Below, one piece after another: positions 27,346 to 36,789 of a stretch of DNA of 64,000 nucleotides. Location: contig JAPLRK010000072.1 of assembly GCA_026399195.1 (NCBI GenBank), forward strand, positions 32,320 through 96,319, given 5' to 3'. This DNA is from Legionellales bacterium (lineage in GTDB: Bacteria; Pseudomonadota; Gammaproteobacteria; Legionellales; Legionellaceae). Positions within the stretch are counted from its first letter, which is position 1; every line of letters starts with the position of its first letter. Both the position numbers and the translations under genes were made by a program. Under the pieces are notes generated by a model, which had not been told where the DNA came from, ran no database searches, and saw nothing but the letters and a program-made list of their open reading frames with translations.

Positions 27346-28791
27346 CTACTTTTCTGAATCAATGGTCCACACCATTTGTAAGCCCACCAATTGAGCGGAG
27401 TTCTTTGAGATGGCATCGACAAGGTATGATGACGTGGCGCCAATCGCTTGAGTATTATTGATGACCGCGTTATGAACCCCAAAGAGGTACGTATAACCTA
27501 GGTCAAAGCCCAGACTTGGCAGTACTTGATAATGAGCCCCTATCGATAAAGCCCAACGATCAGAGTCTGGTAGACGCACGTCCCTTTCAGCAGTCACCGT
27601 TGGGGTTTGGTCATAGCCGCCCCCAAATCTCATCATCCACTGATCATTCACATGATAGTTCGCTCCCAAGGCAACACGCCAAGTGTTGCGATAGTTTTCG
27701 ATGGTTGTAGATTTCACAAGCGTCTGAACTACGGAGCCATCGCCCGAAGGAGAAGGTACCCCTGCGGCAACATCATTGAGAGTAATGGATTGAAAGGTGC
27801 TCCAACCTGAATAAACCAGAGATCCCAGAAGAGCCCATTTGGGATTCAGATCTCGATAACCACTTAAAGTCACAATCGCCGGCAAATGAATGGCATCACT
27901 TGATAAGGTATTGCTGATAAAAAGGGCCTTAGGATTTGCATTAAGAGGATCGGCAATGATCAATGAGGGATCAGCGAGTCTGCCCGTCAACTGACTTTGA
28001 CCATTAAAGAGGTGGCTTGTGCCTGATTGATAATTCAAGCCCACACGGGTATGGTTATCATCGAACATCAGCATGGTTCCCATATGAAAACCCATGGCAA
28101 ACGAATCCCCAGAATTCTTGCTTTCTGAATCCAGAGTAGTCGGCGTGACACCAGAGTCAGGAATCGCTATCGAATAAAATTGGAGATACGCAGGAGAGCC
28201 AATCATTCGATCAAATTCTACATTTGCATATTGGAAATCTAGCCCACCACCGATGGACCAATGATCCGTTAACAAGCCCCCCAACTCAGGCGAAATATTA
28301 ACCGTTTTCAAATCACTGTAGGTTGCCGCATAACGCACGGGTGAATTATTAAAATAATGCGTTGACAAACCAAAAGGAGAGACCACACTAAATCCAAAAG
28401 CTGCTCGCTTTCCCAGCGGCAAGGCATAATGAAACGAAGGCACCACAGCACTTTCTGCCCCCTGCAAATGATTGAAAGACTGAGTATAAGGAGGCCGCCC
28501 CACCAACAAAGGATTGTTGGTGGTATAGGTACTGACTCCCGTCAGCTCGGTACTCGGAAATACACCGACACCACCCAAGACAACTTGTTGCTTTTGAAGC
28601 ATCACAAGACCCGCTGGGTTGTACCAACCGATGGAGGCATCAGTAACCTCAGCAGCAACCCCTGCAGCAAAATTTCCAATGGCCGCCGCACTGCTTTCGG
28701 TATAAAGAGAAAATCCACCCGCGTGAGCTGTGGGATGTATGATGAGGGCTATCATAGCCAAATATAGTAATGTTTTTTGAGGTTTGACCAT
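27346..28791 (-). CDS. FadL/OmpP1-family outer-membrane transport protein
   Basis: Beta-barrel channel for long-chain fatty acids or other hydrophobic compounds. The signal peptide (LLYLAMIALIIHPTAHA) is followed by the FadL N-terminus GGFSLYTESSAAAIGNFAAG and the hatch motif SIGWYNPAGLVML. Alternating strands follow, with a C-terminal FDLGYTYLFG strand region. 481 residues. ATG at 28791 is chosen because the signal peptide begins there. The only Shine-Dalgarno-like sequence, GGGAG, lies inside a GGATCGGGAGC repeat about 9 nt upstream. The final residues (DSEK) are not the usual Phe end. Confidence 0.88.
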   Translation of the reverse strand: MVKPQKTLLYLAMIALIIHPTAHAGGFSLYTESSAAAIGNFAAGVAAEVTDASIGWYNPAGLVMLQKQQVVLGGVGVFPSTELTGVSTYTTNNPLLVGRPPYTQSFNHLQGAESAVVPSFHYALPLGKRAAFGFSVVSPFGLSTHYFNNSPVRYAATYSDLKTVNISPELGGLLTDHWSIGGGLDFQYANVEFDRMIGSPAYLQFYSIAIPDSGVTPTTLDSESKNSGDSFAMGFHMGTMLMFDDNHTRVGLNYQSGTSHLFNGQSQLTGRLADPSLIIADPLNANPKALFISNTLSSDAIHLPAIVTLSGYRDLNPKWALLGSLVYSGWSTFQSITLNDVAAGVPSPSGDGSVVQTLVKSTTIENYRNTWRVALGANYHVNDQWMMRFGGGYDQTPTVTAERDVRLPDSDRWALSIGAHYQVLPSLGFDLGYTYLFGVHNAVINNTQAIGATSSYLVDAISKNSAQLVGLQMVWTIDSEK

Positions 28792-28798
28792 GCCATTT

Positions 28799-28824
28799 GC
28801 TCCCGATCCTAAATAGGAGGATCG
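28799..28824. repeat. GGATCGGGA-family repeat at the porin start
   Basis: Read on the minus strand, AGGATCGGGAGC ends 8 nt before the porin ATG, so its GGGAG may be the ribosome binding site. A second GGATC-like element with inverted orientation (AGGAGGATCG on the plus strand) completes an imperfect palindrome. Confidence 0.6.
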
Positions 28825-28956
28825 ATGATAAATGAATCCAAATCCTTTGCAAACCATTTCTTCATTATTTTATTTTTTCGCCCTGTTTTATTTTTTCTCC
28901 CTTGTAACTTCACCTCACTCCATGTTACCGTGTACTATTTTTGAACGGGCTTAGTC

Positions 28957-31515
28957 ATGCACCAAATCATCACAAAATTCGGCGGCACCAGCGTTTCCTC
29001 TCGAGAAACTTGGAACAATATCGCACATATTACCAAACAACATATCCAGGAGCATAAACAACCCATCATCGTCTGCTCAGCCCTCACCCAAGCTTCGAAT
29101 CAATTGGAAAAAATGATTGAAGCAGCTCTGTTGGATGAGCATCATGGCCTACTCACTGAGCTCACAGAAAATTACTGCAATTTAGCACTTGCCCTCGAGG
29201 TGTCAAAAGATCTCCTCGATGCGGATCTCTTGCAGTTAAAACAATGGCTGACGGGTATCGCCCTTTTACGAGAAGCTCCCCCAAAAACACAAGCACACAT
29301 TTTAAGCTTGGGCGAATTGATGATGACCCGTCTAGGGCATGCCTTTTTGCAAAATGAGGGGGTTCGCTGTCAATGGTTTGATGTCCGAAAAGCCATAGTC
29401 ACCACCCCCATTCAAGGAGGTGACGCTGTCAATTTTCTAACGGCCCATGGCCGATGTGAGCCAAATCTCACGCTTGCTAAAGAACTTAAGCAAAGCGGAT
29501 TTGATGCCATTATCACCCAGGGGTTTATCGCCGCCAATGAACAAGGCGATACGGTTTTATTAGGTCGAGGCGGTTCAGATACCTCAGCTGCATTGCTTGC
29601 CGCCATTTTAGAAGCCACGGCCTGTGAAATTTGGACGGATGTTCCTGGCATCTACACCGCCAATCCACACCAATTACCTCATGCGCGTCTTTTAAAACAA
29701 CTGAATTATGATGAAGCTCAGGAAATCGCATCTATGGGTGCTAAAGTGCTGCATCCCAATTGCATCCCGCCGGTCAGACGTGTGGGCATTCCCATGAGTG
29801 TCAAATACACATGGATGCCTTTGCATTCAGGGACCCTCATCACCAAAGAAAGTGATGATTTTGCCCCACCCATCAAATCCATCTTAGTCAAACACAGCAT
29901 CACGCTGATTTCTATTGATACTTTGAGCATGTGGCAACAGGTTGGATTTTTAGCCGATGTCTTTACAACCTTTAAAAACCATGGGTTCTCAGTTGATTTA
30001 CTGTCTTCCTCTGAATTCAACGTCACCCTATCCTTAGACAGCAATGCAAAACTCAAAGACAGACGTGCACTAGACGCACTCATCGCCGACCTGAACACTT
30101 TCTGCCGCGCAAAAATCATTGAACCTTGCAGTGCAGTCAGTCTTGTGGGCCACCATATTCGCACCATTCTCCCTCAATTAGGGCCAACTCTTGAAGTTTT
30201 CGAATCGAAACAGGTCTATCTCATGTCCCTGGCATCCAATGATTTGAATTTGACCTTTGTGGTGGATGAATCACAGGCTGAAAAGCTTTGTCAACAATTG
30301 CACAATCTTCTCATAGAAAATAACCCACAGAGTTTTTATTATTCCAAAAGCTGGCATGAGGAGTTTGGTCATCCCATTGAAAGAAAAACGCCCTGGTGGG
30401 ATATTGCGCGCGAAACCTTATTACAACTGGCTGAAGCGCATTCGCCATGCTACGTGTATCACACCCAAACCATTATTGAAAAAACCACTGAATTGCTGAA
30501 CTTGAAAGCCATCGATCACTTATTTTACGCCATCAAGGCCAACCCACATCCTGAAATTTTGAAAGCCATTTTTGAACAAAACGTTGGCTTTGAATGTGTT
30601 TCTATCCAAGAATTAAATCATGTGTTGACGCTCTTCCCCGGCATCGATAAACGCCGTTTATTATTTACCCCCAATTTTGCAGCAAAAAAAGAATATGAAG
30701 CGGCCTTCGCGAGTGGGTGTTATGTGACCATCGACAGTTTGTATCCCTTAGAGCAATGGCCAGACCTATTACGCAATCAATCCGTTTTGTTACGCATTGA
30801 TCCAGGATGTGGTGCGGGACATCATAAATTTGTATGCACTGGCGGTAACGAATCTAAGTTTGGCATTATCCAAGATCATTTGGATAGTGTCAGTGAATGG
30901 GTGCGAAAATATCAAATCAAAGTCATAGGATTACACGCGCACTCTGGCAGTGGTATTTTATCCCCAGATTTATGGCAACAAACCGCTCTGATGTTGGCCG
31001 GCGCTATTGAGCGCTTCCCTGATGTTCAAATCATCAACATGGGCGGTGGATTAGGCATCGTTGACAAACCAGGACAGCAACCCCTGAATATGGAAGCGCT
31101 CAATGAGTCCCTCATGGCCGTCAAATCACGCTATCCTCATCTGTCCCTCTGGCTTGAGCCTGGACGATTTTTTGTGGCTGAGAGTGGTGTGATTCTTGCC
31201 AAGGTGACCCAATGCAAAGAAAAAGGACGAGTTCGTTTTGTTGGCATTGAAACGGGCATGAATTCTCTCATCCGACCAGCATTGTACGGAGCTTATCATG
31301 AGATGGTTAATTTAACCCGATTGAACGATGAGAAAAAAGCCTTTGCCCATATCGTAGGCCCTATTTGCGAATCCAGTGATACCTTAGGTTATGATCGACT
31401 GCTACCCGACACCTTTGAAAATGACATCCTACTGATTGCCAATACGGGCGCTTATGGGCATTGCATGAGCTCTTCGTATAATTTACGTCCGCCAGCAGAA
31501 GAAATTGTCATCTAA
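28957..31515 (+). CDS. lysAC: Bifunctional aspartate kinase / diaminopimelate decarboxylase
   Basis: First and last steps of the lysine/diaminopimelate pathway on one chain of 852 residues. The kinase half starts with KFGGTSVSSRETW, has LGRGGSDTSAALLAA and DVPGIYTANP, then an ACT-type regulatory region (about 300-455). The decarboxylase half begins near residue 480; the PLP lysine is in FYAIKANPHPE (about 526), and it continues with HAHSGSGI, NMGGGLGI, LEPGRFFV and the substrate Cys in GPICESSDTLG. This fusion is known from Xanthomonas, Legionella and Coxiella. Fusion probably coordinates lysine feedback. The gene is single and followed by a strong bidirectional hairpin. Confidence 0.95.
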   Translation: MHQIITKFGGTSVSSRETWNNIAHITKQHIQEHKQPIIVCSALTQASNQLEKMIEAALLDEHHGLLTELTENYCNLALALEVSKDLLDADLLQLKQWLTGIALLREAPPKTQAHILSLGELMMTRLGHAFLQNEGVRCQWFDVRKAIVTTPIQGGDAVNFLTAHGRCEPNLTLAKELKQSGFDAIITQGFIAANEQGDTVLLGRGGSDTSAALLAAILEATACEIWTDVPGIYTANPHQLPHARLLKQLNYDEAQEIASMGAKVLHPNCIPPVRRVGIPMSVKYTWMPLHSGTLITKESDDFAPPIKSILVKHSITLISIDTLSMWQQVGFLADVFTTFKNHGFSVDLLSSSEFNVTLSLDSNAKLKDRRALDALIADLNTFCRAKIIEPCSAVSLVGHHIRTILPQLGPTLEVFESKQVYLMSLASNDLNLTFVVDESQAEKLCQQLHNLLIENNPQSFYYSKSWHEEFGHPIERKTPWWDIARETLLQLAEAHSPCYVYHTQTIIEKTTELLNLKAIDHLFYAIKANPHPEILKAIFEQNVGFECVSIQELNHVLTLFPGIDKRRLLFTPNFAAKKEYEAAFASGCYVTIDSLYPLEQWPDLLRNQSVLLRIDPGCGAGHHKFVCTGGNESKFGIIQDHLDSVSEWVRKYQIKVIGLHAHSGSGILSPDLWQQTALMLAGAIERFPDVQIINMGGGLGIVDKPGQQPLNMEALNESLMAVKSRYPHLSLWLEPGRFFVAESGVILAKVTQCKEKGRVRFVGIETGMNSLIRPALYGAYHEMVNLTRLNDEKKAFAHIVGPICESSDTLGYDRLLPDTFENDILLIANTGAYGHCMSSSYNLRPPAEEIVI

Positions 31516-31575
31516 ATTGGGTCTACCCATGGAATTTGACAAGTTGTCATATTGAAGGTAATCATTGGGACTATG

Positions 31576-31613
31576 GACAAAACTGCATGCAAAAAGACGC
31601 ATGCAGTTTTGTC
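31576..31613. terminator. Bidirectional terminator between lysAC and the Spy-like gene
   Basis: 15-bp perfect arms GACAAAACTGCATGC / GCATGCAGTTTTGTC around AAAAAGAC, between convergent genes. The T-rich tract is inside the arm, so efficiency is uncertain. Confidence 0.7.
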
Positions 31614-31625
31614 TAAATAACAGAT

Positions 31626-32087
31626 CTACTCTTCGTGGCAACTATGAAATTTGTGCTCTAATTTTTCTTCTCGTGACGCTTGCATATGTTGATATTCAAC
31701 TTTTTGCTTCGCATTTAATAACTCATATATCTGATGCTTAGCGATAGATTTTTCTTTGATCAACATACCCATCAGTTGTACTTTTTTATGAATCAAAGCA
31801 TCAAGCTTAGATGTGTCCATATGTTCTGACTGAACTTGCTGGTTGATTTCTCCACGCAATGTTTTCAATTGATCTTGACTTGATTGAAGACTGGTTTTTA
31901 ACTGCTCTTTAATCCCTTTGATTTTAGCCATTTGCGCTTCATCTAGCTTGAACGTTTTCATCATATTTTCGGACCATACACCACAAGCACAAGCAGTTCT
32001 TGATTGGTGATCATGCGCAATAGCATAGGGTTGAATACAAATAAAAGAACAAACGAAAACCAACACACCAAACATATTTTTTTTCAT
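31626..32087 (-). CDS. Periplasmic Spy/CpxP-like protein
   Basis: 153 residues with a signal peptide (FGVLVFVCSFICIQPYAIA) and a helical mature part. An LTxxQ-like start (FKLDEAQMAKIKGIKEQL) and Lys/Gln/Glu-rich helices (LKTLRGEINQQVQSE, LNAKQKVEYQHMQ) match the Spy/CpxP/CnrX fold, which holds unfolded proteins or senses metal in the periplasm. His and Cys clusters (AHDHQ, CACG, FHSCHEE) suggest metal binding. AAGGAAAA lies before the ATG. It neighbours a decayed copper-resistance locus, so a metal-stress role is plausible. Confidence 0.75.
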   Translation of the reverse strand: MKKNMFGVLVFVCSFICIQPYAIAHDHQSRTACACGVWSENMMKTFKLDEAQMAKIKGIKEQLKTSLQSSQDQLKTLRGEINQQVQSEHMDTSKLDALIHKKVQLMGMLIKEKSIAKHQIYELLNAKQKVEYQHMQASREEKLEHKFHSCHEE

Positions 32088-32207
32088 GGAATTTTCCTTA
32101 AAGTTTCAAATGAGCGTTAATGTCACGGAAAAACAAACAAGCCATCCTGCGGTTGTAATCCTATACTGAATCGCCAGATTTTCAAAGCTCATATGACACA
32201 AAAATTC

Positions 32208-32283
<76 letters not shown>

Positions 32284-32321
32284 AAATTCAGGCGATTTTA
32301 CGCCGTCTCATCCATAAAATC

Positions 32322-32345
32322 TATACTGTGCGCGGTCATAGATTG
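32322..32345. repeat. Palindromic repeat, TATACTGTGCGC family (left half)
   Basis: TATACTGTGCGCGGTCATAG plus ATTG, identical to the left half and centre of the copy at 11670 except for one base. The right arm is lost exactly where the copper-gene remnant begins, which suggests a rearrangement endpoint. Confidence 0.7.
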
Positions 32346-32934
32346 AATTCTTGTGCCAATGTGTTAAAGTTGGTGCAAGTCGATGGTAACGATGTGATGC
32401 CGTATCCCATGAAAGCATTAAAAATAGCGCCAGGCGAAACGTACGATGTTCTTGTTAAAAAATGCCGATATGGATATTTTTTATTGGCACCTCATGAGTC
32501 AGTTTTGGGCGATCAAAGGAGGTATTAATTACTTTAATCGTCCCGCGCTAACCCCTTATTGGCAACCTGGTATCGGTCTTGAAGGGTTAATGCCTTATTT
32601 TATTGATACAGACGTTAGAGTTTACTACTTTGATGGTAGTACTAAATTAGATGTGGAATTATCCCGTGACACGCAAATCACCAATAACTTTCTCATGAGA
32701 GTCGGAGTACGTAGTATCCTGGCATCTAAGACTGTGCTCCAGGCTCAGGTTGGTAATGGTCTGAATCAGCTGCGCTTTATTGTCAGACCATATTACCGTC
32801 TCATGCCTGGATTGAACTTATTCGCTGAATTTGAACATCAGCAAAATTATGGCGTATTTAAAACGCTACAGAGTCAGGTTGGTGAACTTGCCAGTGAAAA
32901 CACATTGACCTTAGGGCTTTCATTTTTATTTTGA
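32346..32934 (+). pseudogene. Copper resistance copA/copB remnant
   Basis: The first 110 nt encode LKLVQVDGNDVMPYPM and ALKIAPGETYDVLV, a piece of a CopA-type multicopper oxidase. In another frame, from about 32450, comes KNADMDIFYWHLMSQFWAIK and then GLEGLMPYFIDTDVRVYY and VRPYYRLMPGLNLFAEFE to the terminal GLSFLF. That is the beta-barrel end of CopB, the outer-membrane copper protein. A deletion has therefore joined the middle of copA to the last 160 residues of copB. There is no signal peptide or ribosome binding site, so it is not functional. Confidence 0.7.
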
Positions 32935-33040
32935 GCTCAACATCATAACCGGTTCTGATTTAAATTGAGAACCTAAACCACTCATGTTATTCTCGAAAAA
33001 GGGGATCTCAACATCTATCCCACCCGACAGGACAGCATAA

Positions 33041-33280
33041 ATGACCCCCACTGTATTCAAATACAAGAGTTATCGATTCTTTTTTTTCTCAAGAGAAGAA
33101 ACAAGAAAGCATATTCACGTCATTTGTGAAGATGGGGAAGCTAAATTCTGGATTGAGCCCATTGTTTGTTTGTCTGATTATTTCAAATTATCAAAAAAAC
33201 AATTAAATGAATTACAAAAAATTGTAGAGGAGCATGTCAATGACATCATTAAAGCATGGAAAACTCACTTCAACGATTGA
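33041..33280 (+). CDS. DUF4160 protein (putative toxin-antitoxin partner)
   Basis: 79 residues: PTVFKYKSYRFFFFSREE, HIHVICEDGEAKFWIEP and LNELQKIVEEHVNDIIKAW fit DUF4160. These genes are usually paired with DUF2442 and have been proposed as toxin-antitoxin pairs. The DUF2442 gene overlaps its 3' end here. AGGAC precedes the ATG. No catalytic residues are evident. Confidence 0.75.
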   Translation: MTPTVFKYKSYRFFFFSREETRKHIHVICEDGEAKFWIEPIVCLSDYFKLSKKQLNELQKIVEEHVNDIIKAWKTHFND

Positions 33281-33503
33281 AATTCATACCACGCCATTTG
33301 GAGTTTGGTTATTGCTGAATGATGGTGAATATTTTTTATCTTATGAGCAATTTCCTTGGTTTGTAGATGCTAAACTATCTGATATTTTTTGCGTTGAGTT
33401 ATTACATCACCATCATCTTCACTGGCAAAATTTAGACATAGATTTAGACCTTGACTCATTGATAAATATTGAAAAATATCCATTGATTGATAAAGTATCT
33501 TGA
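33240..33503 (+). CDS. DUF2442 protein
   Basis: 87 residues with the DUF2442 pattern: FGVWLLLNDGEYFLSYEQFPWF, then HLHWQNLDIDLDLDSL. ATG at 33240 is chosen because GAGGAG lies 7 nt before it; the ATG at 33234 is too close. Overlaps the DUF4160 gene by 41 nt, indicating coupled translation. Possibly DNA binding as antitoxin. Confidence 0.72.
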   Translation: MTSLKHGKLTSTIEIHTTPFGVWLLLNDGEYFLSYEQFPWFVDAKLSDIFCVELLHHHHLHWQNLDIDLDLDSLINIEKYPLIDKVS

Positions 33504-33592
33504 TGTCTTTCATGGCCGAAGCTCAAATTTGCTCCACTGGCAAACAACCAGCGCAAGGGAAAGGGTCCACTTAACACCCACTGGCGAAATGT

Positions 33593-34144
33593 ATGAAAAA
33601 AATTAGGGGTATTCAATCATTGCCGAAAGAAGCTACTTATGATGAGATGGATTCACCGGTTGGCTTGTTAACCATCATCACCTCTGTCAAAGGGTTGCAT
33701 GCCATCATTTGGGACATTGATCGAGCCAATCCAAGGTGGGAACATAGTCTAAGTGGTCTTATTCATTCAAAGAATGACCCAACGATGATAGAAACTAAAA
33801 AACAATTGACTGGGTATTTTCAAAAAAAAAGAAAAACATTTGATTTGCCCTTAGTTTTGGAGGGTACTGAATTTCAAGTAGCAGCTTGGAATCAGCTGGT
33901 AAAAATCCCTTACGCGACAACCATATGTTATGCAGAACAGGCAGAAAGAATGGGTGATAGAAACAAAGCTCGAGCGGTTGGGATGGCAAATGGTTTAAAT
34001 CCGATCTCAATCGTTATTCCATGTCACCGCGTGATTGGGCGCAATGGGGATCTGGTTGGCTTTGGTGGCGGTCTTGAAAAAAAGGCTTATCTTCTCAATT
34101 TGGAAAGCATCTCAAGCACGTATGTGCACCACTTCATCAAATAA
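33593..34144 (+). CDS. ogt: Methylated-DNA--protein-cysteine methyltransferase
   Basis: Suicide enzyme that transfers alkyl groups from O6-alkylguanine to its own Cys. The active site is SIVIPCHRVIGRNGDLVGFGGG, and FQVAAWNQLVKIPYATTICYAEQAERMG is the helix-turn-helix lead-in. Length is 183 residues. The C-terminal residues LESISSTYVHHFIK lie in a GCATCTCAAGC-family repeat, which supplies the stop codon. Confidence 0.92.
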   Translation: MKKIRGIQSLPKEATYDEMDSPVGLLTIITSVKGLHAIIWDIDRANPRWEHSLSGLIHSKNDPTMIETKKQLTGYFQKKRKTFDLPLVLEGTEFQVAAWNQLVKIPYATTICYAEQAERMGDRNKARAVGMANGLNPISIVIPCHRVIGRNGDLVGFGGGLEKKAYLLNLESISSTYVHHFIK

Positions 34145-34148
34145 CTTG
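34107..34148. repeat. GCATCTCAAGC-family repeat at the ogt end
   Basis: 42 nt matching 43554-43595 with three mismatches (GCATCTCAAGCACGTATGTG / GCATCTCAAGCACGTAGGTG, then CACCACTTCATC). Encodes the last residues and stop of ogt. Confidence 0.75.
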
Positions 34149-34215
34149 TTGAAGAATCTAAAAAATAGGGGTTTATAGACAATGCAAATGAACATCATTT
34201 GAATGTTATACTGTT

Positions 34216-35325
34216 TCAAATCTTCCCAACCCCTTGTACCATCAAATGCAGACGCGGAGCGACTCTAACACTATCGTCTGTTCTAGCCACCACCCTAAAC
34301 AAACCAGCTCTAACGGAAGGACGTACTGTCGTAGATCTTTTCCCGCTCATCGCAAGGGTTTCACTTGGACGGACACTTTCGACTTTTTTGGGATCACTAG
34401 CTATGACGAGTCGTCGCGAGGATTCCCGATAAAACCCAGCTCTTGCAATAGCGCCTTCTCTTATCGGTCCTCCCTTTTTGTCTCTCACTAATAATTGAGC
34501 TTGTACCAACTCTACTCTGGCTTCTGTATAATCTTCTTCTTTTTTGAGGGAAAGGGCCATTTTGAAATCCTCAATCGCACCCAAAACGTCTGAAGTCTTC
34601 TTTTGGAGTCCTCTAAGATAATGAGCCTTACTAATCCCTGATAGATCTTTATTCCCTAACTTGATGGCCGTCTGAAAGCACTGGATCGCTTCGTCATAAC
34701 GCCAAAGATAAAGATACGCCAAACCTTGATTGTAAACAAATATTGAGGACTTTTCATGGCGTTTCACCGCATCTGTAAATTCACGCAATGCATCGTCATA
34801 CCGGGCCAACGTCAGATATCCTCGACCACGCTCATTGGCAAGAGTTCCTGATGCCTCATGAGCCCGAGTGGTCCTCTCCACAAGCGAAGAATGGACCAAT
34901 GAATTTTCAGATGCAAATTCTCTTTTTAAATTTTGGTGATGCAATGAACCACGATCAAGCCCTAAATGATGATGACTCATAGCTTTAGGCAGCTCATCCC
35001 GCCATGTGAGCTCCCTGAGAAACATTTTCCAACACTCTTTGTAGTAAAGATCCCGTAGATAATCGCCATCATGTGCTTCCATCAATGCTTTATCCTCAGG
35101 GCCCTCCTTGTACACACATTCATATTCGTAATATCCATCAAGACGTGCATTCTTTCTGACCCTTGTGAGCTCACCATCAAAAGGATGCGAAGCTGAAGTC
35201 CTCAAGGGTCCATTGACTCTTCTAGAGCAATATAGTTCTATGCCATAGGCTCTTGCCTTATCAAATGCTTCAGGGTCGTCTGGACGACTGACAGAGGTCC
35301 ACTTAACCCTTGTAATATATTTCAT
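34216..35325 (-). CDS. TPR-repeat protein, unknown role
   Basis: 369 residues. The N-terminal 130 residues are charged and without recognisable domain. Three or so TPR units follow (GYLTLARYDDALREFTDAV, YLYLWRYDEAIQCFQTAIKL, VLGAIEDFKMAL). The C-terminus is a basic Arg/Val/Ser-rich tail of about 90 residues. There is no signal peptide. AAGGTAAC precedes the ATG. A cytosolic or injected protein of this shape would be consistent with an effector or chaperone, but nothing in the sequence proves it. It lies in the accessory stretch 32-38 kb. Confidence 0.75.
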   Translation of the reverse strand: MKYITRVKWTSVSRPDDPEAFDKARAYGIELYCSRRVNGPLRTSASHPFDGELTRVRKNARLDGYYEYECVYKEGPEDKALMEAHDGDYLRDLYYKECWKMFLRELTWRDELPKAMSHHHLGLDRGSLHHQNLKREFASENSLVHSSLVERTTRAHEASGTLANERGRGYLTLARYDDALREFTDAVKRHEKSSIFVYNQGLAYLYLWRYDEAIQCFQTAIKLGNKDLSGISKAHYLRGLQKKTSDVLGAIEDFKMALSLKKEEDYTEARVELVQAQLLVRDKKGGPIREGAIARAGFYRESSRRLVIASDPKKVESVRPSETLAMSGKRSTTVRPSVRAGLFRVVARTDDSVRVAPRLHLMVQGVGKI

Positions 35326-35410
35326 CGTTACCTTCTTCTAGCTTCGCTTAGAACTTAAGAAATAATCGCTCATTTGCACATAAAAGAAAAATATTAAATG
35401 ATCTTGAAAA

Positions 35411-35424
35411 GCATCTCAAGCGCG
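35411..35424. repeat. GCATCTCAAGC-family repeat, short copy
   Basis: GCATCTCAAGCGCG immediately after the stop of the minus-strand kinase-like gene. Only the first part of the element is kept. Confidence 0.45.
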
Positions 35425-36600
35425 CTAATGTAACTCCAGCCCCAATCCCGTTGAAAGATCAATTGTTAAGGATAAGTCGCTAGTGATTGTTTTTAATTTG
35501 GATATATATATTTCGGCAAGCTTCGGATTATTGACGGCATGAGATAATTTGCCCCAAACGATATGATCCTCACGTTTATCAGTGGGATATAACATCCAAG
35601 GTTCGGAATTATTATCTTCTAGAAATGCAATTGCCATATTATTTAATTCAATGATAGTCTTCAAAAACAAGTTTTTTGCATCGTCTGGATTTTGGTATAC
35701 GGAGGCCATTCCGTTGATTAATTCAATATAAATACTGGCTATGTCATGTGGATCAGCGGCTTTTAAAATATCAATCGTCACTTTTTCTGATGGCCATCTG
35801 ATGATGGGAATTTCATATAACCCATAAATTTCCCTAGCAATGGGTAAGGGATTTGCAATACTCACCCCCATACTTTCGTTATCAATTAAAGACAACCGGT
35901 TTGTTTCAATAGTATAAAAAGTATTTTCCGGATGAAAATCATCATGGATTACCGTTGCCAGGTTTCTTGGCGATATGAATTGATCATCACCCACTACACT
36001 CTTATGTAGTTCACTGATTTGTTGACCCATACGATAGAAAATATCTTTTAGTTTGTTTAAATCTTTATGTTGAAGCAGTTCATCATTCATTATTTTAAAG
36101 AGTTCTTGTCCTTGAGCCGCTTCAAGAATGGCAAAATAATAAATATGAGCATCATTTTTTACCTGGTAAAACTGGATTAACTTACTTAAACAAACAGTGG
36201 CGGCCTTTGCATTATTTTGAATTGCTTGTAATTTTGGATAATTCTGTAGCGCAAGCAAAGCATCCGCTTCCCTTTCTGAAGAAAGCCCTTTTATCACAAA
36301 TGTCATTTGATTATCTATAAACACAAAATAGATAAAATTATTTGCAGCGCCTGCCTTTAATTTTGTGACAGACACATCTTGTTCATTAAAACCATTTTCC
36401 GCGGCAAAGTGTTGGGCAACATAGAGAGCAACATCAGGCTCCCAAGATTTAGTAACTCTGTAAGAAATATCCCCAAAGTCATATCGTTCAACAGGTGATG
36501 CAACAGCGTTTTTAGGCAATAGACAGACGGTCAATACAACAAAAATAAAAACGTGCGTTATGATGCGTCGGGTAGTACCTTTAAGGATGAAAAAGCTCAA
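35425..36600 (-). CDS. Exported APH/choline-kinase-fold protein
   Basis: 391 residues. A hydrophobic N-terminus (THVFIFVVLTVCLLP, cleavage after AVA-S) looks like a signal peptide. The mature part has the aminoglycoside/choline phosphotransferase pattern. Lys104 lies in TFVIKGLSSEREADALL (beta-strand Lys and helix Glu). The catalytic loop is VIHDDFHPENTF (His219, Asp221, Asn226) and the metal Asp is in LSLIDNES (Asp240). Such kinases normally act in the cytosol where ATP is, so export is odd; it may act in a host cell or be a non-catalytic fold. The start is TTG with no better in-frame choice. It is flanked by a repeat. Confidence 0.7.
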   Translation of the reverse strand: MSFFILKGTTRRIITHVFIFVVLTVCLLPKNAVASPVERYDFGDISYRVTKSWEPDVALYVAQHFAAENGFNEQDVSVTKLKAGAANNFIYFVFIDNQMTFVIKGLSSEREADALLALQNYPKLQAIQNNAKAATVCLSKLIQFYQVKNDAHIYYFAILEAAQGQELFKIMNDELLQHKDLNKLKDIFYRMGQQISELHKSVVGDDQFISPRNLATVIHDDFHPENTFYTIETNRLSLIDNESMGVSIANPLPIAREIYGLYEIPIIRWPSEKVTIDILKAADPHDIASIYIELINGMASVYQNPDDAKNLFLKTIIELNNMAIAFLEDNNSEPWMLYPTDKREDHIVWGKLSHAVNNPKLAEIYISKLKTITSDLSLTIDLSTGLGLELH

Positions 36601-36789
36601 TTAATTTGATACCCAATGGAAAAAATTTTGCGCAATATACCATATGGGGATGAAAAGTACTATTATGCTTTTAGTGCGGTATTGCAGATTCGGCCACCTT
36701 CCCTATTTAAAAAGGATAAGGATCGGTGAATTCTTGATTTAATCGAGGGTTGGATTGAAATCCACTGATCATAAAGATATGATAAAAAA

